From Lachnospiraceae bacterium (lineage in GTDB: Bacteria > Bacillota > Clostridia > Lachnospirales > Lachnospiraceae): a DNA stretch of 38,051 nucleotides. The notes beneath the pieces are model-generated. The model worked only from the letters and a program-made list of their open reading frames with translations, did no database searches and was not told the DNA's origin. A program made the position numbers and the translations under genes. Numbering within the stretch: the stretch's first letter is position 1; every line of letters starts with the position of its first letter. Positions 22,597 to 31,542 of this stretch are shown in pieces. The stretch is from positions 1-38,051 of the forward strand of contig JAIKZQ010000001.1 of assembly GCA_024682075.1 (NCBI GenBank), given 5' to 3'.

Positions 22597-25092
22597 TTAC
22601 TGTCTCGTAATACGTACGGTTGCCCTGGCATCTTCACCTGTACCGGTGATGCTCACGATATCTATCCGATATCCGAAATCAGCTCCGGTATCGAACACTC
22701 CTCCGTCGAAAAACTGCGAATAATCGGCCATTGTGAAAGAGCTGCCTGCCATGAAGAAATCGGAAGCATTGAGCCTTGTCCTTCCCGATCCGAGCCTTGT
22801 AAAGGTATTGACTCCTCCCGCCTGAATGAGTTCAAGCTCAAACCTTCCGTTTTCCTTGTAGTCATTTCCGTAATGGACCGTTCCGATGGGACACACTTCC
22901 GCATTCTCAGTAAACTGATTAACATAATCCCTTGCTTCCATACGGGCATCCACATGGTAGATCCTTACTCCCACGACATTTCCCAGTCCGAAATCGGGTG
23001 CGTCATAAATATGTGTCCCGACATTGGCAAACAGATCCACCAGCATATATTCGCCGAAAGGATTGTCAAGATCATCACCCGCTGCAGGAATGACTATAGC
23101 ATCACCCGATGATGACATGGGAGCTATCTCATACTCCACCGATTCTCCGGGTGCAAGATCCCTCACTGTGATCGGATCTATCCAGCCTACCGAATATTTT
23201 GAAAATGCATTCCAGTCACCGTCGTTTCCGTCCTGCATGTCATATCCGCCGAGGGCATCTATCCCACTGTAGGTAACATCATAGTAGTCTATGAGTCCCA
23301 GATTGTGGCTGAACTCATGGATTATCGTGTTGTCTTTAAACTGATCACTATGGCAGTAAACCACCGTGTTAAAAGCGGGAAGCACATCATATTCGGGGTA
23401 AAAGGACTCGTTCGGGCCATATGTCTCCGACATGCAGACAGCTCCGCCGAAGCTTATGATTTCAAAGCCGTCCTCCCCGGACATATCTCCTGCGTTAATT
23501 AAGAGCACCGAATCAAAATAATGATCATTATCGAGGTCAAATTGGGACCAGTCCTGATCGGGATATGTGGCTAAAAGCCATTCATAAATCTGCCAATACA
23601 TGTATTCTCCTGTCTGATGCTTCATTTCGGAGAAAGGATATTCGCAGGGGTACCAGTCGGTCATATATGTGGTGACGTTGAACTTCCCGTAAGAAGCTAT
23701 GTCCATATATTCGCTCAGGGAAAATCTGTTGTTCAGCCTTCCAGTGTAGTCAGTCACATTTCCGCTCATATCGGAAACACGTCCGAGCTGCTCGCAGAAC
23801 TCTTCATACCGGGCATCGGTTGCCCTGTCTCTTTCATCAGACCATGAGAAAGGAATGCAGAGAATATTCAGATCTCCCAAAGCATTTGCAGAATCGTGCG
23901 GCCGAAGATCATGCTGGGTCTCGGCATCCCGTACGATATCTATGACATTGACAGAAACATCATGCGTGATCCCGCACAGTGTGACATCAAGGGTCATCCC
24001 CTCTTCTATGATTGCAGTTTGTTTATCAACAACATTTCCCGACGAATCGCGAAGCTCACCAACGGAATAATCTTCTCGGTAGGAAATCTCATATCCGTAA
24101 TGCATGGGATCCCATACAAAGAAGCGGTCTAAAGGCTGTTCAATATAATCTTCGTAGATGTCGGAAACTGCGATAAGATCGAAGGTGTATATCATTCTGT
24201 CAGGATCGAACATGCCCTCTTTTTCATATTCGTATTTGTCGCCCTCGACATAGCATCCGTAATTCATGGGATTAAGCATGATCTCCCTGAAGGGTGCCAT
24301 CTCGGTCTCCGGCCTGTAGATCATGGTGAGCTTCGAGATCACATAATACCCATCCATTTTGTAATCATCGGGCTCATAATACGGATTGGCCGTTCCCATT
24401 CCGAAAAAGTAAGGCTCAAGATCATAAAAGAAACCATCGCAGCGCTCTTCACGATAGTCCTCAATGCACACTCCGCTGCCTCTCTGATATGCCATGTTTT
24501 CCATCGAGCCCGGATGCATGTTGAGTGTCAGGTCGCAGGCTCCGAATCTACTGAAAAAGTTGGCTTCATTGGAGTTTTCAATGACAAAAGGGTCAAGGGA
24601 ATATATACGTCCGATGCTGTCAAGGCTGACCATCCTTCCCCTTTCATTAAACCTGATCGATTCGTTTGAGACTTCGATATCAAATCCCCAGAAACGCATT
24701 TCGCCACCGTCAGGTGTTGCCGAGGAAAAATAAACCGTTCCGTCGCCCGTATAATCAATGCTGTCCGGAATGATATTGGAAACGATCTCATATTCCGAAA
24801 GTTCTTCCCGGAGAGGAGAATGCATATAATCCCACCCTCCGCGGCAATACTCGATAGGGAAAAAATCCGCAATTCCGTCACCGTCACTATCTATGGGACC
24901 ATTGTTTTCGTATTCCGGTTCAAGCGGTTCGTCATCAACCACCTCAGACTGATAGTCTTCAAGCCATTCATATTCATCGGTGTATTCCGCATCAGCCGGA
25001 GAAGTATCGTTTGCGCAGGCAGTGAGCATAAGGCAGAGAATCGTTGCAACTGCGGTTATCCGTCTGGTCTTAAACAGTTCTTTTAATTTCAC
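22597..25092 (-). CDS. Secreted M6-like zinc metalloprotease lipoprotein
   Basis: 831-aa exported protein. The signal sequence (basic KLKELFKTRR, hydrophobic core) ends in a lipobox LTAC, giving a lipid-anchored C26 after Lgt and Lsp processing. An acidic linker (~30-65) and a calcium-binding-type loop DSDGDGIAD (~68-76) follow. The protease motif H592-E-F-S-H596-NLGLIDYYD has the HExxHxxGxxD zinc site of M6 (immune inhibitor A-like) peptidases. A second DLDNDHYFD loop lies just before the active site, and a C-terminal beta-rich part follows. The start is GTG at 25092 with AAGGAGAG 8 nt upstream. It is separated from the GH31 gene by a hairpin and likely has its own promoter. Substrates are unknown. 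Confidence 0.88.
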   Translation of the reverse strand: MKLKELFKTRRITAVATILCLMLTACANDTSPADAEYTDEYEWLEDYQSEVVDDEPLEPEYENNGPIDSDGDGIADFFPIEYCRGGWDYMHSPLREELSEYEIVSNIIPDSIDYTGDGTVYFSSATPDGGEMRFWGFDIEVSNESIRFNERGRMVSLDSIGRIYSLDPFVIENSNEANFFSRFGACDLTLNMHPGSMENMAYQRGSGVCIEDYREERCDGFFYDLEPYFFGMGTANPYYEPDDYKMDGYYVISKLTMIYRPETEMAPFREIMLNPMNYGCYVEGDKYEYEKEGMFDPDRMIYTFDLIAVSDIYEDYIEQPLDRFFVWDPMHYGYEISYREDYSVGELRDSSGNVVDKQTAIIEEGMTLDVTLCGITHDVSVNVIDIVRDAETQHDLRPHDSANALGDLNILCIPFSWSDERDRATDARYEEFCEQLGRVSDMSGNVTDYTGRLNNRFSLSEYMDIASYGKFNVTTYMTDWYPCEYPFSEMKHQTGEYMYWQIYEWLLATYPDQDWSQFDLDNDHYFDSVLLINAGDMSGEDGFEIISFGGAVCMSETYGPNESFYPEYDVLPAFNTVVYCHSDQFKDNTIIHEFSHNLGLIDYYDVTYSGIDALGGYDMQDGNDGDWNAFSKYSVGWIDPITVRDLAPGESVEYEIAPMSSSGDAIVIPAAGDDLDNPFGEYMLVDLFANVGTHIYDAPDFGLGNVVGVRIYHVDARMEARDYVNQFTENAEVCPIGTVHYGNDYKENGRFELELIQAGGVNTFTRLGSGRTRLNASDFFMAGSSFTMADYSQFFDGGVFDTGADFGYRIDIVSITGTGEDARATVRITRQ

Positions 25093-25163
25093 TTTTTCTC
25101 TCCTTTTCAGAAAAGAATTTTAGTTAATTTTGGGGATTATCTTGGACTTTCTTCAAAATATTT

Positions 25164-25204
25164 GAGCCCGAATACGTACGCATTAAATTAGCACAATCGG
25201 GCTC
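25164..25204 (-). terminator. Hairpin after the GH31 gene
   Basis: Perfect 8-bp arms GAGCCCGA (25164-25171) and TCGGGCTC (25197-25204) with a 25-nt loop start 5 nt after the GH31 stop codon. On the minus strand AAATATTTTG follows, a weak T run. On plus, CTCTTTT follows. It is the likely end of the ten-gene transcript. It resembles the long-loop stem at 19670-19723 in design, though not in loop sequence. Confidence 0.6.
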
Positions 25205-25209
25205 TTTTA

Positions 25210-27141
25210 TCAAATTACTGTAATGGCAGTCCCACTGTCATTTGTGTGAACGAAAGAACCGTCCCTCCGTTCACCTCCGTTCACATCAAGACTCAGTTCT
25301 TTGCCGGGGCGGATGAAGACGAGAACCTCATTAAGAGCGGCGCTGACATAATGATCGCCTTTGTCGAGGATCTCCGTGTCACAGTCCTCGCAGCTTCTGA
25401 ATCTTACAAGTTTCATCTTCTCGGGCAGATACACATATCTGCCTGTTTTGTTCTGTTCGTAGACGGGAGCTATCATGATGCTGTCTCCCACAAGAAGCTG
25501 GTCCTCTACTTCACGGCATCTGTCATCATTCCTATACTCGAACCACAGAGGCTTCATGTACATGTCATAGGTTTCGACAGCCTTGATAAACTCGGAATAT
25601 ATGTAAGGAATGAGGGCATATCTGAGTTTGATGAGATTTCTGAAATCCTCCGTTTTATCGAACCTGTACAGTTCCTGATCTCTTGTTCCGAGTGCGGAGT
25701 GATTTCTGAAAAGAGGCGTGAAAATCCCGAACTCTATCCATCTCATCATCAGGTCTTCGGTGGTGTTTCCGCCAAATCCTCCTATATCCGCTCCGGAGAA
25801 AAGAAAACCGTTCATCCCAAGTGCAGGCATCATCTGAATGTTCATGAGCAGATGGCTCCATCTCGAAGTGTTGTCTCCTGTCCATACTCCGCCATATCTG
25901 TGCATTCCGGTATAGGATGCCCTTGAGAACATCAGGATCTCTTTGCCGGGTGCGATCTTTTCAAAGCTTTCCGAGGCAGACCTTGTCATATAGAATCCGT
26001 AGAGATTATGCACCCTGTCATGCCTTACTTTGCGGCCGTTAAAATCATGATAAAACCTTCTGTAATCCTCCGGATTATTTGCAATGGATCCCACGACATC
26101 CTTAAAATCGAAGAATCCCCAGATGTCGAGTTCTTTCTTTTCAAAATCCCTTACCTGCTCAAAGACTTCCTTCAGATGATCCTCGGTATAGAAGATCGCA
26201 GGTTCATTCATGTCATTCCAGAATCCTTCAATCCCCGCATCGGTAAGTACCTTATATTTTTTTCCGAACCACCTGCGGGCATCATCGTTCAGGAAATCCG
26301 GGAAATGCACTTTTCCTGGCCAGACCGCAGCAACGAGATCCTCGCCGTTTTCTTTTTTGCAGAAGTACCCATTAGCCTTTCCCTCTTCATATACATCATA
26401 ACCGTCTTCGATCTTGACACCGGCGTCAATAATGGGAACAAGGTGAATTCCTTCTTCTCTCATCTCCTTAACGAAATCCTCAAAGTCAGGGAACCTCTCG
26501 GGATTAACGGTGAAGTCCTTGAAGTCCTGCATGTAATCGATGTCCATATAGATCATGTCGATGGGAATGTCCAGTTCCTTATACCGCCTTGCAACCTCCC
26601 TGATGTCATCTGCAGTCTTATAGCCCCATCTGCTCTGTCCATAGCCGAATGCCCATTTGGGCGGAATATAGCTCGCACCGATCAGTCTTCTGAATCTTCC
26701 GACTATCTCAAGCGGAGTCTGTCCATCTACCAGGTAAAAAGAAGTATCATTGTATTCCGGATGAATGCTCATAACACCCGGTGTGGAATAACCTATGTCA
26801 AATGTCACGGTGCCGGGATTATCTACAAAGAGCCCAAAGCACCTTTCCCCGTCATCCACTATCATGAAGTTCTGTGATGCATATAGCGACGTCTTGTTTT
26901 CATCATGAGCAGGATCGTCGGAATTGTTGCTCACATAGATCCAGCCTCTTTTGTTGATGCCGCGCACCGTTTCTCCGAGGCCGAAGATCATGTCTTTCTC
27001 ATGAAGGTCATAGAAGAAAGTTCCTGCTTCTTCATCATATCTAAAGCCCTCGGGAATGCCTTCTGTCTTCACTGTCTCTTCAATGACAGCGCCGGTCTCA
27101 TATGGTTCGCCGAATTCGTATTTCCTGATGTACTCAATCAT
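25210..27141 (-). CDS. GH31 family alpha-glucosidase-type glycoside hydrolase
   Basis: 643-aa retaining glycosidase of family GH31. The catalytic nucleophile is D310 in the family motif FWNDMNEP, and the acid/base is D423 in WTGDNTSRW. The substrate-site block YMDIDYM is near 198-204 and PDFLNDDARRWF near 281-292. No signal peptide is seen, so it is cytoplasmic. The length is short for the family, with a reduced N-terminal domain. The ATG at 27141 has AAGGAA 9 nt upstream. It is the last gene of the glycan run, 26 nt after the radical SAM gene. The final ~25 residues are encoded partly by a palindromic repeat (25246-25274). Substrate (alpha-glucoside, alpha-xyloside or other) is not determinable. 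Confidence 0.92.
   Translation of the reverse strand: MIEYIRKYEFGEPYETGAVIEETVKTEGIPEGFRYDEEAGTFFYDLHEKDMIFGLGETVRGINKRGWIYVSNNSDDPAHDENKTSLYASQNFMIVDDGERCFGLFVDNPGTVTFDIGYSTPGVMSIHPEYNDTSFYLVDGQTPLEIVGRFRRLIGASYIPPKWAFGYGQSRWGYKTADDIREVARRYKELDIPIDMIYMDIDYMQDFKDFTVNPERFPDFEDFVKEMREEGIHLVPIIDAGVKIEDGYDVYEEGKANGYFCKKENGEDLVAAVWPGKVHFPDFLNDDARRWFGKKYKVLTDAGIEGFWNDMNEPAIFYTEDHLKEVFEQVRDFEKKELDIWGFFDFKDVVGSIANNPEDYRRFYHDFNGRKVRHDRVHNLYGFYMTRSASESFEKIAPGKEILMFSRASYTGMHRYGGVWTGDNTSRWSHLLMNIQMMPALGMNGFLFSGADIGGFGGNTTEDLMMRWIEFGIFTPLFRNHSALGTRDQELYRFDKTEDFRNLIKLRYALIPYIYSEFIKAVETYDMYMKPLWFEYRNDDRCREVEDQLLVGDSIMIAPVYEQNKTGRYVYLPEKMKLVRFRSCEDCDTEILDKGDHYVSAALNEVLVFIRPGKELSLDVNGGERRDGSFVHTNDSGTAITVI
25246..25284. 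repeat. REP-like palindrome with GGGACGGTT core and tandem 10-bp repeat inside GH31
   Basis: 25246-25274 is an imperfect palindrome with arms GTGAACG / CGTTCAC. Its minus-strand centre GGGACGGTTC resembles the core of the hairpin at 3223-3250. The 10-mer CTCCGTTCAC is directly repeated at 25265-25274 and 25275-25284. The element is in frame and encodes the C-terminal VNGGERRDGSFVHTN. It looks like an inserted dispersed repeat that extended the coding sequence. Confidence 0.55.
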
Positions 27142-27167
27142 GCCGTTTATTCCTTTTCAAAAATTTT

Positions 27168-28841
27168 TTATGCTTTCCAGTTCATATTCACTATCGGATC
27201 ACCGCATTCAGGATCCTCCAGTACTGCTGAGAGTTCAGGCTTCATCCTGCCTTCACCATCAAACATGGACACATGTTCATAAAAGTATATGTCATCATAT
27301 GTGCCCCAGTTCCTTATGCGTGAGAGGTTCACGCCATCGAAGCCTTTATCTTTTGCCCACCTGATGAACTCAGGTATCTCCCTGTAATTGGCTTCCTGTA
27401 CGATCATAATAACCTTGACGCTTTCGACCTTCCCTTCGCTTCGAAGCTTTGAAAGAAAGTCCATGTTCTTCATCAGGCGATCGTATGCCCCGCCGCATCT
27501 GACTTTTTCATATGTCTGCTTTGTTGCGGCATCGACAGATACCATAAAACTTATGTGTTCGTACTTTCCTTCAAGCCGTTTCCATTCATCCCCGGTAAAA
27601 AGAGTTCCGTTTGTCATTATGGTGATGCTGTTTCTCCTGATGCTTCCGTCATACAGAACTCTCTTGTAATTTGCGGAAAGGAATGCCTCGCCTCCGCCTC
27701 CCACAAGCAGCTTATCCGCCGTATCAAGCCAGCCGGAATTTATCAGTTCATCCATGCATGCATCCGCTTCACGCTGTGTGCACTCGTCATTAACGGCATA
27801 TACTTTTTTTCTGCAGGAAGGACAATGAAGATTGCACACCTGATCATTGGCGATGTTTATCGTCAGAGGATGATCCGCAGCTGTTATGTCAGTACGCTTT
27901 AAAACTTCAGCGCTCCTGCAGCCACCCGCAAACTTTCCGCACAAATTTTTAGAGCAGAAAGTATAGGTATTATTGATGACAGACAGACGTATTATGCGCG
28001 CCATAGGTGAATCCCACACATCGGATGCACTTAAAACTCCTATATTGCCGCAGCTTACATCGAGATAATCCGGACAGTCGCAAAGCCTGGCCGTTCCGCC
28101 CTTTCCTATCCACAATGTCTTAAAAGGCATGTCACACTCACATGTGTACTGATCTTTATCGAAATACACCGCTCTCATATGCAGAGAAGCCATCGTGCGG
28201 GCTTTCAGCATCTCCGTCGTGATCACCCTGTCACCCGCATCCGGATGATCTTTTTTGTATCCGATTGCATTCGCTGCATCCGCAAAACAGATAAGATCGT
28301 ATCCCTCATACTCTTTTCCTGATGCAAACAGTTGCGGTATTGCTTCGATAAGTCCGGGGATAAGATATATTGCATGATACAGTCTTTGTATCACAGGACT
28401 TCTGCTGCTCCGTCTGCGCCCTCCGCTCAGGATCTGCGCATAGGGATCTTCCGGAAGTATTTTCCCGTGTTTTGCGGCATATCCGAAAGAGACAGCCTTC
28501 AGACGGTCCGATATTTTCTTCGAGCATGTCGCATATGCAATCTTACTGCCTTTCAGGTCATCCAGCAGATAAAAGAGATCCTCCGCAAACAAATAATCTT
28601 TTCCGCAAGAAAGTCCTGTGCCTGTCATTTCCTTCTTTGCCGCACTTCGATCATATGTGCAGCAGATATACGGTCCGGGCATATCCTTCAGATCACAGTC
28701 TGTATCCCCAAGCCGTATCGTCTCACCCAGTTTAAGTATGCTGGAAAATACGTATCTGAAATCAAGGGAAAGCTTTTCGGAACCTTTCCCAAACTCTATC
28801 AGTTTATATGTTTTGTCATACTGTATTATTTCAGGATGCAT
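27168..28841 (-). CDS. Radical SAM protein with SPASM-like cysteines before the core
   Basis: 557-aa protein. The radical SAM [4Fe-4S] motif CNLHCPSC (C336, C340, C343) sits in the second half, followed by GGGGEAF (~370) and the rest of a partial TIM barrel (TIMTNGTLFTGDEW, SVDAATKQTYEKVR). Before it, residues 234-308 hold a cysteine cluster (C234, C236, C254, C256, C264, C296, C301, C308) with the text of a SPASM domain: GGTARLCDCP, then a G-N-I-G-V-L-S-A-S-D-V-W-D-S-P stretch, then CSKNLCGKFAGGC. SPASM domains normally follow the core. The first ~230 residues are unrecognised. It is the ninth gene of the run, after a flippase, so it may modify a glycan or a protein linked to it. Its reaction is unknown. 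Confidence 0.85.
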   Translation of the reverse strand: MHPEIIQYDKTYKLIEFGKGSEKLSLDFRYVFSSILKLGETIRLGDTDCDLKDMPGPYICCTYDRSAAKKEMTGTGLSCGKDYLFAEDLFYLLDDLKGSKIAYATCSKKISDRLKAVSFGYAAKHGKILPEDPYAQILSGGRRRSSRSPVIQRLYHAIYLIPGLIEAIPQLFASGKEYEGYDLICFADAANAIGYKKDHPDAGDRVITTEMLKARTMASLHMRAVYFDKDQYTCECDMPFKTLWIGKGGTARLCDCPDYLDVSCGNIGVLSASDVWDSPMARIIRLSVINNTYTFCSKNLCGKFAGGCRSAEVLKRTDITAADHPLTINIANDQVCNLHCPSCRKKVYAVNDECTQREADACMDELINSGWLDTADKLLVGGGGEAFLSANYKRVLYDGSIRRNSITIMTNGTLFTGDEWKRLEGKYEHISFMVSVDAATKQTYEKVRCGGAYDRLMKNMDFLSKLRSEGKVESVKVIMIVQEANYREIPEFIRWAKDKGFDGVNLSRIRNWGTYDDIYFYEHVSMFDGEGRMKPELSAVLEDPECGDPIVNMNWKA

Positions 28842-28881
28842 GGTAACTCTTATCTGCTGCAGAATTTTTTTGTCATGCTTA

Positions 28882-30375
28882 TTATGCCGGGCGTCTTTCG
28901 ATGCAATCTTTCACCGCAGATCCGAATGATCTGTCAGCAAGCAGATTAACTGCAAATCCCACGGGAACATAAATGCACATAAGGATCACTCCGGATATAA
29001 TGAATTCCCCCGGCGAATCAATGCTTAAGGGATTCTTATGCTGCAGGAAAACCGTCAGTGCAAATACAGCATAGTTAGCAAGAAAGATCCCAATCGTACC
29101 TGTACTCTTTCTGTTTATTATCTTCTTTTCGGCCAGATAATTTACATATACCACCTTTATCACGAGTGCTGCGGCCGTTGCAAAGAGCACGCCGTATATT
29201 CCGAATCTGCGGACAAGCAATACTGAAAGCAGAATATTTAACGCAGCCTCAAGAAGCGACAGATATCCTATCGGCTTTGCATAGCCTGCGATGTTGCCGA
29301 GATTTCCCGCGACCATTCGGCTTCTGGAGAGGAGCTTTACAATGCAGAAGCAAAGCGGAACCCAGGTCATGACATAATTCACATCCTCTACTCCGTTTGT
29401 ATAGAGCCTCACAAAAGGTATTATCAGCCAGTAGCAGACAGATAGCAGTATCACCGTGCCGCCGACAAATGCGGAATTAAAGATGTCATGAATTTTCGCA
29501 TATTCTTTTCTGTCATTATGAAAAGTGTATCCGAGAAGATATTTGACGCTGTAATACACTCCGTCGATAAGAGTTTCAAGGGCTGCAAAAACCATGCTGT
29601 ACGTCGCATAAACGCTTGCCATCTTCGTCGAAATGAAAGCAGATAAAATGATCATGTCGGTCGAAGAAAAAACAGTCCATGACACTTCCATGATGACATA
29701 TGAATTTCTGTCGGGAAGTTTTTCATCACCTGATGCCTGACGATAATCGATCCACGAATAGTGCTTCTTCATGTACAGGTAATAGATCGTGAGCGGTATC
29801 AGAGAAACCAGAAAACTCCCGATCTGAATATATGCGATATCAACCATGTTCAGGGAAAGCAGTATGATCACGGCATACAATAGAATCCTGCCAAAAAGCG
29901 TGATGATGTTCGATATATATCCTTTCCCGCTCGCATTCAGGAACACGATCCAAAGTGACGTAAAATACAGGGCGATAAGAGAAGTTGCACCGCCAAATGC
30001 AACATAAAGAAAGATCGTGAACGCCGGAACATCAGAATTAATGACATAAGGAAGCACTGCCGATACGACAATGATCAGAATCCCATATATCAGTGATACT
30101 CTTCTGTAATATCTGCGGGCAGCAGACATGACAAGGCTGATGCCTTTCCTGTCATCATCGCCGAGATATTTATACAGGGAATTCTGCGTAGCCTGACCTA
30201 TGCCTGCACCAAGCAGGGACATATAAGTGAAGATCTGCGTGACGGTATTTGTCAGGCCGTTTGTATCCGAACCGTAACCGACCATCAAGATTCTGGGAAT
30301 GATCATGCCCAGGGCAAGTATCACCAGCTGGCACGCAAAACTCACAAGTGAATTTTTAAACATCTTATCTTTCAT
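28882..30375 (-). CDS. Wzx-like oligosaccharide flippase
   Basis: 497-aa integral membrane protein of the MOP superfamily (polysaccharide biosynthesis/Wzx branch) with about 12-14 hydrophobic segments and short basic loops. It starts MKDKMFKNSLVSFACQLV, and the first helix carries the conserved N-terminal pattern of flippases (ALGMIIPRILMVGYGSDTNGL). Helices are spread evenly to the C terminus, with a typical late pair near residues 420-470. It would flip undecaprenyl-linked glycan repeat units across the membrane. It is flanked by pyruvyl transferase (28 nt) and radical SAM (40 nt) genes. No Wzy-type polymerase is in the run. Confidence 0.88.
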   Translation of the reverse strand: MKDKMFKNSLVSFACQLVILALGMIIPRILMVGYGSDTNGLTNTVTQIFTYMSLLGAGIGQATQNSLYKYLGDDDRKGISLVMSAARRYYRRVSLIYGILIIVVSAVLPYVINSDVPAFTIFLYVAFGGATSLIALYFTSLWIVFLNASGKGYISNIITLFGRILLYAVIILLSLNMVDIAYIQIGSFLVSLIPLTIYYLYMKKHYSWIDYRQASGDEKLPDRNSYVIMEVSWTVFSSTDMIILSAFISTKMASVYATYSMVFAALETLIDGVYYSVKYLLGYTFHNDRKEYAKIHDIFNSAFVGGTVILLSVCYWLIIPFVRLYTNGVEDVNYVMTWVPLCFCIVKLLSRSRMVAGNLGNIAGYAKPIGYLSLLEAALNILLSVLLVRRFGIYGVLFATAAALVIKVVYVNYLAEKKIINRKSTGTIGIFLANYAVFALTVFLQHKNPLSIDSPGEFIISGVILMCIYVPVGFAVNLLADRSFGSAVKDCIERRPA

Positions 30376-30403
30376 AAGCTGTCATCAAAAGCCACATCTG
30401 TAA

Positions 30404-31516
30404 TCAGATATCAGTGATATAGTTCTTAAAACTTTCAAAGCGTGAGCGTTCATTTTTCACAATCTCATCAAAAGCCGCTTCATCACATTCGGATACTGCT
30501 TTGTTCACGAACTCATCAATCCGGTTTTTTATACCTGAATCCGCATGATAAACATAACGATCTGTGATCCCGTTTCTGTTCATCAGATCATATCCTTTAC
30601 TGTATCTGTTTTCTTTCACATCCCTTTCCTCAACATACAAAAAAGGCGTGTTGCTTTTAAGAGCAATGCACATTCCGTGAAAGAAAGCAGTGATTAGGCC
30701 GTCGGACGCTGCGATGATCTGCATCCACTCTTCAGGCGTTACATCCGGATCATTCCTGAAGCCTTTGTAATATGAATACAGCGAAATGAACTGAACGCTT
30801 TCATCCCTGTCCAGATTCCCGACTATCTCTCCGGTGGAATCCATAACAGCTATCACCTTTTTGTCAGGCTCAGTTCCAAACTTTTCCCGAAGCAGTCTCC
30901 TGCCCTCTTCATGATCGAATGAAATATCATATGCCATGACAGGATCACAGACGATCGAAGCTTTGCTCCTTTCCGGAAGAAGTGTATCGATCATGTCTCC
31001 TGTGACACTGTCTCTTACCGAGATGAATTCAAAATCACCGAGATACTTTTTTATGGCATCCTTTGTGCCGGCATCCAGATCGCCGATGTCATTTCTTCCC
31101 GATGCGGCATATGCGGCTTTCCTGCAGCCGGTGTCAGGAAGCCAGTACGGATTCGGGAACGGTCTTAATCCGCCTATATTCCATACTTCATCGCTTCCGA
31201 CGATCACCAGGTCATATCTGTCACCTATAAATTCCCGAAAAAGACTTACGTCATCGGTCACAAGTGACTCTTTAGATATGGGTAGTTTTTTCTGCATCCT
31301 GCGAAACATCAGATGTCTGCGTATGTTATGGATCTTTCTTCCCGTGCTTCCCAAAAGCAGGTCCTTCCTGAAATGCTTCCTCGAAGATGCGGAATCATAA
31401 TCTATTATCTCGACTTCATGACCGGTCAAAGCGGCGATTTCTCTCTGTAAAAACAAAGCCTGAATATAGGCTCCGTAATTTATTGATCTGTGATATGTAA
31501 GGATCCCGACTCTCAT
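30404..31516 (-). CDS. Polysaccharide pyruvyl transferase family protein
   Basis: 370-aa cytoplasmic protein of the CsaB/WcaK superfamily, members of which add ketal-linked pyruvate to exopolysaccharide or secondary wall polymer sugars, using phosphoenolpyruvate in characterised cases. The start MRVGILTYHRSINYGAYIQAL is the classic N-terminal motif of these proteins. GSDEVWNIG near residues 107-115 and the late TAFFHGMCIALKSNTPFLYV block (~275-294) are the other family marks. It lies 26 nt after a GT2 gene and 28 nt before the flippase. Confidence 0.9.
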   Translation of the reverse strand: MRVGILTYHRSINYGAYIQALFLQREIAALTGHEVEIIDYDSASSRKHFRKDLLLGSTGRKIHNIRRHLMFRRMQKKLPISKESLVTDDVSLFREFIGDRYDLVIVGSDEVWNIGGLRPFPNPYWLPDTGCRKAAYAASGRNDIGDLDAGTKDAIKKYLGDFEFISVRDSVTGDMIDTLLPERSKASIVCDPVMAYDISFDHEEGRRLLREKFGTEPDKKVIAVMDSTGEIVGNLDRDESVQFISLYSYYKGFRNDPDVTPEEWMQIIAASDGLITAFFHGMCIALKSNTPFLYVEERDVKENRYSKGYDLMNRNGITDRYVYHADSGIKNRIDEFVNKAVSECDEAAFDEIVKNERSRFESFKNYITDI

Positions 31517-31542
31517 TTAACGATCTCCCCGCCGGAGAAAAC

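Noticed and set aside
26008..26877. Plus-strand frame of 289 aa opposite GH31
   Set aside because: Shadow of the GH31 coding strand; the minus-strand protein has the catalytic residues.
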